Origin: Dipetalonema caudispina
Taxonomy: Eukaryota; Nematoda; Chromadorea; Rhabditida; Onchocercidae
Assembly (NCBI GenBank): GCA_013365325.1
Contig: JABVXV010000131.1
Span: 1 to 64,000, forward strand
Direction: 5' to 3'
Length of the DNA: 64,000 nucleotides
Shown here: positions 50,533 through 63,980 of the stretch, one piece after another
How positions within the stretch are numbered: position 1 is the stretch's first letter
Layout: every line of letters starts with the position of its first letter
The notes under the pieces: generated by a model
Seen by the model: only the letters and a program-made list of their open reading frames with translations
The model's database searches: none
What the model was told of the DNA's origin: nothing
Translations under genes and position numbers: made by a program

Positions 50533-53500
50533 TCATTTCTCCTCATTAGGTGAATCCTCGTCTTTCAAAATTTTTTGAGAAGCTTTTGCCGCACGAACTA
50601 ATACAGGTCTTCGACGTGTACCTGGTGTAACAGCAATAAGGTTGGATTCATTTCTGAATATTCCATCATTATTGCTCGAAATATGGTCATCATTGTTCTG
50701 ATCAATATCCTCTTGCAGTAATGCTTTCATGTCACATGGAATTGTTTTCGATTTCGCAAATTTTGGCTGAAACCATACTTTTAAAGTGTCAACTGATCAA
50801 AATATTAATTATAAATGATTTTAATACTGATTTGTTGGAATGCGAGAAAAAAACGCATGCGAATTATCATATCAAAACTATCATAAAAAAATAAGCTTTC
50901 TTCCTCTTATGATGAATAGATGATGAAGAATTATTCTTAATAATTTAACCAAATCCCTTAGAAGATAGCCGAAAGTCAGAGTAATGCTATGGTCTCATGT
51001 AATTATGTGCAGCTCAACTTGTCACCTTTTTGCCACTGTCAAAATTTCAATCCACTGCAGGGATACTAATGAATAAACCATAGAATATTCAGCATTCAAA
51101 TATGGATGCAATGAAAGTAGTTTGAGTAAGATGGGAATGATATAATCTGCCATACTGTTCACTGTCGCATGTTACGCAACTTATATAAACTGCTAACAAG
51201 ACGTTACAGCACTTAAACATTAAAATAACTCCGTGCTTCCGATATACAAGCTGATATGCTAACATGTCATAAAGCCTGCACTTCTAGGCAAATGTTAAGT
51301 CACAATTCTCGACATAGAATTCTTAAAGGAAATGCACAGATAATCAGTCGTTATTGCAAACAATGCCAATATCACTGCGGTCGGAACTTGATTGGATGCA
51401 ACTATGTGGCGGAATTTGCAGCCAAAAAAACTCATGAAATCTTGGAAAGCTGTGAGCAAAGGGTTTTCATGATATTATCTTTTAATTTTAAAATCAGATA
51501 TTTGTCTTAAATAAAACTCTATCAGCTTTATGAGCACATTTAGCTTACGGAAGTTACAATGGACTTTTCGAACACCTTCCGAAAAAATAACCTTAGTCGG
51601 ATTTTTAGGTTTCGAATCAGTACACACTTTTCTTTTGCTTTGTTTGTTTGCTTGGGGCTTACAACCATTTGTCTTGTTACTTTCTCGAAGTATAAGTTTC
51701 GAAATCTTTAAAATTTCACTTTCATCATCATCATCATGCTCATGTACGGATTCGCTGTCACCATGCTGAAAATAACAACCCGTACAGCGGATGACATCGT
51801 CACCATTTGAGAAATCCTTTATTTTAGTGTGGATTTTACGATTTTTTTCTACAAATGCAAATTCAAACTCCCCGAAATAATGGCGACGTTAAACACAACC
51901 TAACATTTTATAAAATGCAAACAACTGAAACCCGGAAAGACTTCAATGAAAGCTATCACGAAATCACACAAAATAACGACAATACAAAAGTAAAAACAAA
52001 ACGAAGTAGAAAACTGCTAGTGGTTGAAATTGCTTCCGATAGGTGAAGCACATATATCCCAAGCACTGACCTTCCTTGTTGAAATCAATGTTTCCAAATT
52101 GGCAACCCTTTTTCGCAACTTTTTGGAAAATGACGCTAATGATCGAATGTATCCTCGAGTTTCCTCCGTATCGCTATAGAGCTGAAATTAATACAGTTCT
52201 CAATATTGAAGGGTATCATAACTTTGATGACATCATTATCCACATAACCTTAAGCATAATAACCAAAACGTTGTCTTCAATGATTATTTCAAGTTATAAA
52301 GAAATATATAGATCGTATTCGATCCAGTGGTTTTTTCCACCAAGTCAGCCTCAAAAACTTGGTTCATTGTTTCCAAAACTCGAGGCAAAAAAATACCCAG
52401 ATCAATCATTTTTCAATTATTAGTAACTATCCACATGGAAGGTTGTGATAAATAAGATAACCGAGAAATTCATATCGATATAGTCAATTGTAAAAAACGG
52501 CAAATAGCCTCAAAAGTATTTCTACTTACATCAATCACATCATCGGTATCAGCAATTAAAGCATTTATCTGTGTAATATCCATCCAGTCATTTGCATCAA
52601 TATCTGATAGCATCTTACAAAATATTGGGGCATAATCATCTTCTGGATCATCACTCAATGCAGCCAAGATTTTCTGGCATAAAAAGGGATGAACTGATCC
52701 TTTCTGAAAACTAGAACAAACAATGAACAAATTGACCAATTAACCCAGAAATACTCCTCAAGCGAATCTAAATTCTAGTAAAAAAGTTTCATATTAGACT
52801 TAATTAAGAAATCTATAGAACACGACCGACCGGTTCTCACTGCACTGATCACGCAACTATCGAAATACAGTAAAACATTAAAAGAGATATCTCCGACAAC
52901 CATCCTCTCATTATCTTTTTTATAATCTCGATCCAACAACTCCACTACGTCTGCTTCTCATCTTCAATAGGCTAACCAAGTAATTATAAAATCATTCTTG
53001 TAAATTCTAAAGGAATTAAATGGTAGAATCAAATATGAAAAATTCATGACAAACTTCACCTGTTTATCAGCACCATTCAATAACTGTGAACTTGTCGCAT
53101 GCACAAAACATGACCCAACTGCTGCAACATTTATGCGTGAAAGTGAACCAACGAATTGTTCATCACAGCGTAATGCATCAAAAGTTTCTGGAAATGCTTC
53201 AACCAACAGCAATTGATGCTCCCTATAAAACGCATTACTTTACTGAATTGATTACATAATAATCACTATCTTAAAGTTTGGACTAAGTTCATCAAGTCAG
53301 ATAAGGAACAAGATTTGATAATCATTGTGATATATAATCACGTCAAGTATCCAAATGACATATCACGAAATGCCAGTTCCAAATGAATGAAACTTCCCAA
53401 TACAGAAAGTTCAAACATGCAATTAGCACCCACCTGCTCCATTCAGCAAACACTGGTATGAATGTAACTAAACACGCTTTCAATTTAGGAATGTTGTTAG

Positions 53501-56500
53501 TTGCCGGATCAAATGCTTTAAGCAATAAACGACTTAGTACACCGGTCCATGCAACATTTGCCTCCTTCAAAAACATTTTACACAGACATTCACAAGCTGT
53601 AAAACTCGTATCCGGATCCTGAAAAACACGTCAGTTATGAAATTTGCATCAGGAAATAAAATTAAAACTCTGCAATATGAAAACCAAATCCGCTGGGAAG
53701 TAAACTTTTACCAGGCTATCAATATATTCAGCAAAGACTTGCAAAAGTTCGTCGTTTGGAGTTGTTGACTCTAATCCAGCTCCGAACCATCGTGAAACCA
53801 TCGAATAGCCATGCAGCAACGCCATATTGCATAAGATATTAAGCATTGTCGGCTTAAAAAAATAATTGTGAAATTTATTTTAAAAATTTCAAACGGCGGG
53901 ACTATTTTGGATTTGAAGGATAAGCAATTATAACGCTCGATAATTGCTCTTTTTCGCAGTGGACCATTACAGTTTTTATCAAAACACGATTAGATGTAAT
54001 TCCAAATTCTAAAGGGATAAGTTAAGAGGCTACTTGTAGACTGAAAATCACATAAATAGAATATCTCTTCATTGGTAAATAGCTTAGATGGGGTTAAAAT
54101 AACGTATGACTGTTTAATTAGATCAATATAACAACGGATCCTTCACGCAATCACGTCGTTTCCGCCAAGGGATAATCACTGGATAATTTCAACTTGAACT
54201 CCTTTTGCAATGGCTAGTAGCTTCTTAGCTCCCAGATTTTTTAATGAGTTATTATTACAGAAACAACATACTCTTAAACGCTGGTCAATTTTTAGGGTTT
54301 CCTTGATCAAAATTGTTTTTTCAAATGCAACACGACGATCATACATAGCCAGAATACCCATCGCTTCAAATGCAAGAATTCGACAGTTGACATCAGCTGC
54401 TACAACACTTCTTTCGATCTAAATGATGTGGCAAATTATTGAGATTATCATTATTCACTCAAATGAGAAGAAAAACTAAAGCATGTACAATAAGTTGGTT
54501 CATTCTGAACGCAGAGTATTGATATTCTGTCACTAATGTGGTCATACAGAAACCTTTCGCATAAAAGCAAGAATGAATTTTTTTTTTAACTTAATTAATA
54601 TGGAATTTATAAAAAATATAAATGAATCGCTTGTGTCATGTCCAATGGCAAGAAAGTCCAACAGAATGAAAAAAAAAAGTATAAAACTTTCAAGAAGATT
54701 TAATCACCTACAATATTCTCCAAAATTCCATGCAGCAAAGCATTCATTTTTTTGTAGCGATTCGTTTTTAGCATTGCACTTACAATCATAATACAACGAT
54801 ACACAACATCATCGTCGATCTGAAATTACCATGACTATTATCTCTTTGCATTTTCTATAACTTTTCTTTATTCATCACTAGTTAATAAAATAAAGTTTAG
54901 ATCCAAAAGATCATTTCCATCAATAAATCAAATAATGATTCATTCACTTTCGTGGCTAAAGTTCACATCTGAGAATCCTGCACGGAGTAGTACAAAAAAA
55001 AGGTTATTCGAAAGTCGACAGCAAACGAACCTCCCCATTTTCGAACTCAGCAGCCGTTTCATTTCCTCCAATCCCAATCGTTTGATTTGCAGCCATCATA
55101 GTTGCATTGGGAAAAAGAGCCTTATGTACGATGGAACTCGTTAAATCACATAGGTTTGAAAGGGCTTCCTAAACTTGCGTAAGAAATGTTAACTCCATAA
55201 TTTAATTACGAATGATTCAAAAGCTCATAAAACAAGCTCAACAACAATGAGATTTTAATGCAGCAGAGCAGACGAAATATTTCAATCGATTAAGAAATGT
55301 TGATCTGGACTGTTCAGAATTACAATTATTGCATTAAAAACAGAAAGCAAACGTCGTTCTGCTCTGGAAGAGGCCAAAGATGTGTGTACATCTGTTGAAC
55401 AAGTTCATTGACCAAAGCCTCAGTCAGTTTGAGCTGCATATTACCCAAAACATTTTCGCATGACGTCTGCCAAGTTTTCCTAAATGAATTCATCAATAAG
55501 ATTTGGGAAAAAAAAAACACCACGACTCTAAAAATATCGTTTGCGGTTATTTTTGATCAATTTAGAAAATCTTAAAATAAACGTCTCACATCAACAAGAT
55601 TGGTTTCAATACTGTGTTGCTATTACTAATATACAACCACGCTACGAGCAAAATCACAAACCTGCTTGTTTTTCGTAAAACAAACGTTAGATTTAAAGAA
55701 ATTTTGAAAAAAATCGGTTCATTATGCTATGATGCCGAAATGTTTACCATCCAGATGGATCCCCTTGATCAAAAAGTGATACTATTTTCAGTAACTGCAT
55801 TACAGTGAAGTTCTTCAACGCAAAGAGCGCTTCTGTTTCATCACCCGTTAATACAGTTGTCATGAAGCTGAAACATCAAAGATAATAACAGGTAATTATG
55901 AAAATCAAGTTTTCTTTGGTAAATCTAAACAATTAATACTGGATAATATCAGCTAACAGATTAACGATGCTCAACGTACCAACGTTTTATGAACCAGCCG
56001 AAACTTACGTTTGCATAAGCTCACAAAAAGTCCGCATAGTTGGCAGTAAACGATAATGGCATTCCGACCAGTCTGCATCCGTTACACACTTTGATTTACA
56101 GAAATCCAACAAGCAACGCCAGTAAAATACAGCATTTGCTTGTTCAAGCGCTGTCCAACTGAAATTTCCAAATTTTTCTGTCGAAAATTAAATTTCTAAG
56201 ATGTTCATCAAGTTAGACAAATAAACGAGAGTTAAAAAAAAAAACTCTTCCGGTATTCCACGCTCAAATGCCTCAAAATTTACATGAAGGCCTGGTCTTA
56301 CACCGCTGCGGATATCATTGAAACATAGGGACAACACATCAGAATTGAAAGAATTGATAGAAATAGATTCCCCTCCTACCTGTTGTATGTCAATTCTGAC
56401 AACTTACGCCTCATTTAGACATCTAGTTTTGTAGAAACTAAAACTTGAAATTATTCTTAATTAACTTTTAAAATGTATTATAAAAGTGCTAAGATACCCC

Positions 56501-59500
56501 TCTTCGATTAATTTATTACAATTATGTCGATGAAGAGATATGTCTTCTGCGTTTCGATTTAGTGCCTTCACGAAATCCTGTACTTCGATTGAGCCAAAGC
56601 CCATTTTTTCACGGCAGTACTGCAGTGAATGAAGCATCAAGTCATGGCTTACCTGAAAGCAGGAATAAATAATCCATGACTTTTATTGAATTGAAATTTT
56701 TAGTAAAAATGTGGTTCATACACTCACTCATATAAAGTTCTACAATATCAAAAACCAATAAATAAATTACCTGTTCCTGTGTTAATGGTTCTAGAAAACG
56801 CAGCAAATGAGATGATGCAATGCAATAAAATGAAGAAAGCTCTTCACCGTTGTCCGGTAATGTATCTACATCACAAGCTGTTTTAAGCCATTCTCCGAGT
56901 AAATCATTTAGAATCACAGTATGATTTTGAGCTCGAGCTAGAAAAGAGCAAGCATAATATTAAAAAAGTAATTTTATGCAGCCTCCTTTCCTTCAAATTA
57001 CATAAGCCTTATGGTAGTTAAATTTCCAGCTAAAACAACTTCTTGCATTGTTTAAGTTTGTCTTCTAGAATAAAGAAATTAAATTTAATTTCGAAAACCA
57101 AATTATCATAATTGTTTTCTTTCTTATATGAAGTCATTGTAAGTACTTACCACTCATATTCATAACGCCTTGCACTAAATCCATGCGCTGTTTGATAGAT
57201 AAGGCTTTCAGATTGACATCTTTGATAATTCGAATTGTCGCTGCTCGCCTTACTCGCTCTTCGGAATCACTCAGTGCCATATTTACCTGAAAATAACGTT
57301 TCTGCACAAACAACATCGTATAAAATAATCTGAACTACTTATAATTTACTTCACTCTGTTCGCAGTATTGGTGACTTCACAAGAGACTTCGTAATACTGG
57401 TACTATTCCAGCAAAGTAAAATATGAAAGTGGATTTAGAATGTCAACTGACATCATTCTGTGGAAAATAACAGTTGTTGCGTTAAAGAATATTATCATAG
57501 ATCGAAATAAGTTCGGAATATTCCTTTATCAGAAACTAATTATTTTTGGGATGACTTTCCAAATCGATTTATAATTTCGCTGTGGAAAATGATTTTTATA
57601 ATGTAAAAGAAAAAGAAACCACAAGATCGACTTCCTCCTTCGAAGACAGTATTAGTTTCTTCAGCGTAACAATTCGACATTCATACGATATATCATTCAA
57701 ATGCGAAATCAAGACTGAAACAATGTGATATGTAACAACTACGCTAAACTGAAGGATTTGAAGATAAAAGCGCTAGGGAGCATTAAAGCAAAACGAAATA
57801 TAGTCTCGGTAAGCTTGGCTAAGTAAAGAACATATCGCATTGGATATTTCGACTTGTTAAATTTGGCCTGAACAAACTACCCATTCCGGTTATTAAATGG
57901 TACTTCCGGAACAGTCAAGCGATTGGAAAAAAAAGGAAACGAACCTAAGAGAGAAATCCGGACGTGTGGCCGCTTAAGGATACAACATTTGCCGTATGAA
58001 AGACGAAAATGTAGTATTTCAAATAAAAACGAGACTTACGACGTTTCGGGGAATTTGCCTGATAACTATCAGCTTTCGATTGCTCATCTTGCAAGGCTGC
58101 TACTGCTTTTAAAGCTTCGGAACGAACCAAAGGGTTCTGAAACAACCGAAACTAGGGAAAGATAACAAGTGTTCCGCCTAACTTTAAGTTCAGGTGTATG
58201 ATATTTAACGTACGAGTGAAAATGTAGCACTTCAAGCTGCAATGAAACTTATAACGTCTCGTTATATTAATTAAAACGAAAAAAGTTCAGAAAAAGTAAT
58301 GGAAATAAGCCGACTCCAAACGCATAAATTACCTTGGAATTAACAAGGACCTCGAAGAGTATAGAGATACAAAAATAAACAAACTTACAACATCCAAAAG
58401 ACGCTTTGAAAGTATAGCGAATAGTGCTTTGCTCAGTTCTTGCGACAGCGGTGAGCAGTTAGTTTTCTGTGGATTCTGTTGGCGCAATCGATTTGAGATG
58501 AGTTTATTTAAATTTAGTAATAAACCAGCCAATGCACATACATAGCTCCTAGTAACGGTCATGCACAAATCACTCATCTGAAAAGATCAATAATCAAAAC
58601 AACCATGATTCGTATAAAAAGACTACCCTCGAAGAGAAATGGATCTTACTAAGTTGCAAATTCCTATAAATATTTCAAATCGTAAAGCTATGAAGTATTG
58701 CAAAACAAATACAAATTATAGTATGAAGCTAAAGAGTGCAGGTAGCTTGACCAACACTTCGTACTTGATTCACATGCCTTCACTAAGGTCAGATCAAACG
58801 TGAAGTTGAAATATCATATGTTTCCTTTAAAGGCAACAGTTAGGGTGAACAGAGAGACTCGATAAAAACAAGCAATGAAAATTTCGCTTCGTAAAAAATA
58901 TATGAAAATGAACTAAAACTTACATCCACGCAAAAATCGACCAAGAGCTGAAGCGGTTCATGCATGCCTTCCTGCGATAGTGCTAGTGCAACATGAGCAG
59001 ACATCTTCAGGCAATTAATACGTCCTTCTTTCTCGTTACTTTTCTCACAAGTAAGTTCCAGTGCGAAACGTAAAGCCGCTAAATAGCGTTCAATACCTCC
59101 AGGTACATTTAATGCCTGAAATGAGAAGATCAGCTCTTATTCCGATTGATGTCACTCATACTAGATCCACTTTCTCACTAATATTTCCTTTATTTGGTAG
59201 TAGTGAAGAAAAAAAATTTCACTGCTTTAAAAAACTTAAGTATGAAACAAAGCTTATCTTTAAAATGTACCACAGTCCAATTCAGAGAGGATATTAAGCA
59301 ATACTTCTCAGTGAATTAAAATTTAGAGTGCAACTAAACTTAGATTGATTAAAAGAGGAAATTTTACATCAATATACAGTTGCTTGAGACGTCGCGTAAT
59401 ATCACATAGGTCAGCACAACTTTTTACCCTTAGAGCTCTCCGAAAACTCTCCTGAAAAATGTGAACTAATTTCAGAAAGATTAAATCACGAATAGATTTC

Positions 59501-59959
59501 GGAAATCAAACTTTCATCATTAACTTCACTAATTACATAGGCTGAATTCTTCTGTCCCAAATCCATCATCCGCGAAGCCTTACTTGACGATTTAGTTCTA
59601 ACAAAGCACACCGAAAAATGAAGCCATCCTTTCGCTACAACCCAGCGTTTTACCACTACGAAAGTATTCAATGTATTTTAACGCTTTAAAGTTAAACTAG
59701 ACTGATCACAAAGTCGAACTAAGATAATTCTACATTTTGGTACAGTAATGCTAATGCAATAAATATGCATCTTTATAATCACATAGCATTTCATCTTTCA
59801 TTAACCAAAATGAGTCCTAAAATTAAAACTTATATTTTACTGAACCTAATGAATGACCAGAACATTGCTTACCTGTAAAACATTTTTTACGCGTTCCCTT
59901 TCAGTATTTTGCCGTGATATTGGTCGTCCCGTTGGTGAAAAGTATGGTCCTGATGTCAT
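50533..59959 (-). CDS. capg-1: Condensin I subunit CAP-G (NCAPG)
   Basis: Twenty-two exons, 1080 residues: 59873-59959, 59368-59451, 58924-59115, 58389-58577, 58040-58136, 57620-57714, 57151-57286, 56771-56937, 56498-56652, 56009-56158, 55748-55867, 55353-55479, 55031-55168, 54712-54819, 54272-54418, 53712-53852, 53434-53618, 53060-53222, 52530-52703, 52071-52181, 51549-51765, 50533-50792. CAP-G is a HEAT-repeat subunit of condensin, which compacts mitotic chromosomes. HEAT landmarks: NPLVRSEALKAVAALQDEQS, VNMALSDSEERVRRAATIRI, KALSIKQRMDLVQGVMN, WTALEQANAVFYWRCLLDFC, RILAFEAMGILAMYDRRVAF, GVLSRLLLKAFDP and KACLVTFIPVFAEWSR. The C-terminus is acidic (HEHDDDDESE) then basic, ending in a tail with AVTPGTRRRPVLVRAAKASQ. 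The family identity is firm; individual tail exons (50533-52181) rest on phase and splice signals. The exon at 51549-51765 has an alternative donor at 51557. Confidence 0.92.
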
Positions 59960-61418
59960 CAGATCTTTTCAGCATACAAAACACTCACTGTAAATGTACT
60001 ACCACGTATTTCAGGAAATCTAATAGATGCGATTTAATTGATATAATATATCCAACGATTTAATTAATTTAATCTACTAGACGAAATTATCTCACATGAC
60101 TTATATGACACAAATGATTAAATGGATCTAGTAAATACAGTCTTCAATGCTAATTATCGAGATTATCTTATATGATGCATTTGAAACGAATGATTTAATG
60201 GATTTAGTAAACATAATATCATCGAAATTTATCAATTCACCAGTTGATTACCTTTAACCTTTCTCATCTAACAACAATATTCAATCAAATAAACTATCTA
60301 AAATAACTTATGAAATTTCGCTTGAAACGAATTACATATGAGTAAATTACGGACAAAATACTCGACAAAACACAATCATCACCATCAATTCAACAATTTG
60401 AAACAACTCATCGCTAAACTGGTTCGAAATAGTTTAAACTAAACGCGGTCCACTGTTACATCCCATATATCTGAGCAGAAACATTAATTGAGAACAGGAA
60501 AACTTTAATTTAGACATTTTACATTTGTAAAATATAATTAAAATAAAATATATGTGGAGGAAAAGGATAAAAAAGGAAGATTTATGAAGCTCAATTTTTA
60601 AAAGAAAAAAAGAATTTGAGAATTTGGAATTTTTTTCTTTGTAAAAAAAATGATGATAAAAAGTTCCGTTTTTACTGTAAAAAGATTCAAGCATTTCTTT
60701 ATTTATTTTTTAAAATTTGCAAATTTTAGTTTTTTTTTTTTTTAATTTAAGAGTTTGTAACATTTCGATGATCATATGATAAGGACACACATTTTGACAT
60801 GGAAAATTCATTATTTCACATGCTTTTTTATATGTTGTATATGTTAAACAATGCTACAGTATTAATAACTTAAAGTAGCTAAAGAAGGAAGAAATTTTGA
60901 ACTTAGTAAATTAATAACAGATTAATAAAACACAGTAAAATGTAATATATCGATACTGTAAGTGTAATTTGAAAAAAGTTTGTTAAATTTTATTTAGTCA
61001 TAATTTAATGTTATTAAGGGAAATTGTAATTATAAAAGAGAAATGATTTATTTCATTTAAATTACTTAAAATATTTATTCCATATGCATTTTACAAATCA
61101 TTTGCAAAATCAAAATGTATGCTTAGCATGATGTTAATTGATTATTTATTATAATACAGTTCTTACCATTTGTTTCAACACTTTTAATTCGTATTTTTTC
61201 TTTTTCTTTTTAAGCTTAAATTTGAATAAGTGTAAATTGTAATTCGTAAATTACAACCAAATTGTAGCTGCAAGTATTATTGAATAATATTCAACACTGC
61301 ACCATTCTTATCCTCTTTAAACTTATAATATTCTTTATTTAAATAACGAAATGCATGCAAGATGTTATTGTCATGCAATTGCATGCAAGAGAATCGGTTG
61401 CAAAAAAAAAAAAACTCT
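59960..61418. other. Divergent intergenic region
   Basis: Lies between the divergent starts of CAP-G (minus) and the BTB gene (plus), so it probably holds both promoters. It is AT-rich and contains no recognised element. The open frame at 60434-60694 (minus) is Phe/Lys-rich and not accepted. The near-palindrome GCATGCAAGATGTTATTG / CAATTGCATGC lies at 61350-61387. Confidence 0.5.
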
Positions 61419-63980
61419 ATGGAATCAGAAGATTACGATGAATCATTATTAGGCTTATTGGTACTTAAATTTTTTTTTTCAATTTTATTACTCATTTTGT
61501 AATAGGGCTAGCAAAGAATTGATATTATAATTCATATTCTATTTGAAATCTATTTTTTAATGGTAGGGTTTGGTTTTTCGTAATTTTACGATAATTAATT
61601 TAATTTTTAGTCGACAAAAACTTGTGCAGAAGAATTCACTGATTTTGTACCACTACCAGCTATTGATTACAAAATTATGTTCTCAGTATCGGTTGCTGGT
61701 ATCGGTATTCTTCCCGGTGAATTTGCTACTAATGGTGCCCTCCGGTTTCATTTACCAGCAGTTTGTATCGTTTTATCTAAACAGATTAAACAGGTATACT
61801 AATTTTTTATTCGATTATTTTTTTTGTCAAATATTTTTTGGTAAAAACCGTAACAAATATATGCAACTAAAAACATTATTAAGTACTTTTTATCCAATAA
61901 ATTTAATTCAATTTTCAAAGAATTCAAGTTAAGCAAAAAAAGTAGAGTTAAACGGGAACAAAAAATTTGGTAAAATTAAGCAAATTAAGTAAAAGTAATG
62001 AAATTTACTATGGCTTTCAATATCTTAACAGAGGATTATTTTTTTTTTATCATGCCATTCAGATTGATTAAATTGATATCATAAATTTTCAGGAAGAAGG
62101 GACAAGTATAAATATAACAGGTGAAGCAAAATTTTCAAATTTGGAATGGAAATACGTAATGCAAATGAGATTTCGAGTTGGTACATGTGAATCGGATACA
62201 GATCGCGTAGTGGATAGTGATTTATTTGAGCTTGGAAAACGATATCCACCAATTGTAATTCGAATTGGTGATGAAAATATACGACGGGTACGTATTGAGA
62301 TGAAATTCGTGGAAACGGTATGTTCAATTTATTGATTTAAATTTGATTATTTACATAAAGCATTTTATAAGAAAATGATAAAGATAAGAGAAGAAGTTAT
62401 CATTTTTTATCATTCAAACTGATTACTGCAAAAGAGGATTGAATTTTTTTTTTTTTTAAACTAAACTAAAATTTAGAATTTTTCAACGCTTTTTTTTTCT
62501 TACATCTTGTTAATTTTATTTTTTCCTTAAAGAAAAAAAAAAAGAGTGAAATATAAAAACCAGCATCCCTAGCTATACCTTTAATTATCACCAACTCATC
62601 AGCAATTTCTGGTATTTCTTGATTTAATAATGCCTCTAAAAAACCTTCATGTTCCCTAGAAAGCATAAGCTGACGCCCATCATCAGAATGCTTGACAGTT
62701 TGTATATATGCTTTAACTTTCTCACCTTCACGAAAAGATTCACCATCGATTAAGTTCCTCAATGGAAGATATGCCTTAGTACCCATTTATATTTACAATT
62801 AAATCCGAATACTCGTTAACTGATATTTTACAGCTTCATAATTTCTTACCAAAATTCGATTATGGTGATATTACATTAAAATTCAAGGATGAAACTTTAC
62901 ACGTCTATAAAGCATTGCTTAGTTTGCATTCAAATTATATGGGTAAGAATTTCATTTAATAATTGATTCCATTTATCAATTTATTATGCATATTTTAGTA
63001 GTAATGAAATTATTTGTTTTTCTCTAGGAATAATTCTAAAAAACTAATACTTCAAAGTTTTTAAGAAAACGATCTCCTACTTCATATCTCTAGAAGAAAT
63101 TTATATTAGTATAATTTTTAAGTGCTAAATGCAAAATTAGATGCCTAATTCTTAGTTATATTTAATTGGAATCATTCATTTTTTTTTTTTTTTTTTTTTT
63201 TTTTAAGTAATTATTCCATCTGCCATTTTATTTATTGTTTCATCGAACTGCATTGATTGATGAAACTTTAATTAAAGTAATCAATTTCGAGTTAATTGCA
63301 TTACAATTTGTTTCTATTCAGTAGCTCGTAGATTTTTCTTGAATTATTAATTCAACAAGAAATGGAATTAATGGTATGATGCAAATTATATTTCTATCAG
63401 GACAGTGTTTTTTTTTTCTTTTTTCTTTTTTTGCATGAGTAATTGAATTGTAGCTGAAAAGTTGAAGTCTGCTGAAGAAGGTGATGTGGTTGATATGGGT
63501 GATAGTGATGCAAATGATTTCAAGGAACTTTTATATCAGGTCTAATTTTAACAGAAAAAATTTGATTTTCGTCAAATTTGCAACCAATCCGATTACGAAA
63601 CCAAAATTTGAAAATAATTCAAAATAAAACTCAAGTATAATATTAAGTTATAGATGAAAATTAATGAATTCGTAATTAATGTTTGTATTGGAAATCAAAT
63701 TAAAGGACTGATTAAAATAAATAGCTAAAAAAACAGCTGACATAAAGACTTTTTCGAAGAAAATCGTTTTTTAACAGCTGATCGTCTAATTCCAATAATT
63801 AACATACTAAGCTTAATTTCTTAAGCTTAAGCAACAAGTGGCTTATTGTAATAATTTCAGATTTATCCAACCAAAAGACCAATATGGGCTAATTTAAAGG
63901 GTTTAACTCGAGCAGCGGTTGGTTTTCAAGCGGATGGTATCATTGATCGAATTACTTCCTACATTGTAAATTACGAATCT
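61419..63980 (+). CDS. BTB-domain protein, 3' end outside window
   Basis: Six exons visible: 61419-61460, 61611-61793, 62093-62317, 62834-62942, 63454-63539, 63861-63980; the last ends at a GTAAGC donor, so the gene continues beyond the window. The first 14 codons are acidic (MESEDYDESLLGLL). Residues ~15-150 form an unrecognised domain (VPLPAIDYKIMFSVSVAGIG, LEWKYVMQMRFRVG). In position it could be MATH-like, as in nematode BATH proteins, but that is not shown. Exon 4 begins a BTB fold: FLPKFDYGDITLKFKDETLH, VYKALLSLHSNYM, then FKELLYQIYPTKRPI. Such proteins are usually CUL3 ubiquitin-ligase adaptors. The intron between exons 3 and 4 carries a bacterial-type nusA fragment on the opposite strand. 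Confidence 0.8.
62548..62829 (-). pseudogene. nusA: Wolbachia-type nusA fragment inside an intron (frameshifted)
   Basis: On the minus strand 62786-62550 reads a 76-residue piece of bacterial transcription termination/antitermination factor NusA. It holds the S1-domain part (AYLPLRNLIDGESFREGEKV, then KAYIQTVKHSDDGRQLMLSR) and the start of the first KH domain (FLEALLNQEIPEIADELV, then IIKGIARDAG). Just upstream, in the next frame, VNEYSDLIVNING (62820-62782) continues the S1 domain, so one extra G in the GGG at 62782-62784 breaks the frame. Both ends stop abruptly: at a poly-T/AAAG tract on the left and at the splice acceptor of the host gene on the right. NusA is a bacterial protein absent from nematode nuclear gene sets, and Wolbachia is the obvious donor in filarial worms; donor assignment is inference. 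With a frameshift and about one seventh of the gene left, it is non-functional as nusA. Confidence 0.88.

Noticed and set aside
51256..51510. 84-codon plus-strand frame with Cys/His residues (C-K-Q-C and Y-H-C-G)
   Set aside because: It lies in a CAP-G intron on the opposite strand and has no recognisable zinc-finger spacing; no supporting splice structure.
56280..56392. Extra CAP-G exon (minus strand GGESISINSFNSDVLSLCFN)
   Set aside because: It has an acceptor, but the phase does not match the preceding exon. Joining 56498 directly to 56158 restores the frame and the family sequence (IEEG to WTALEQANAVFYW).
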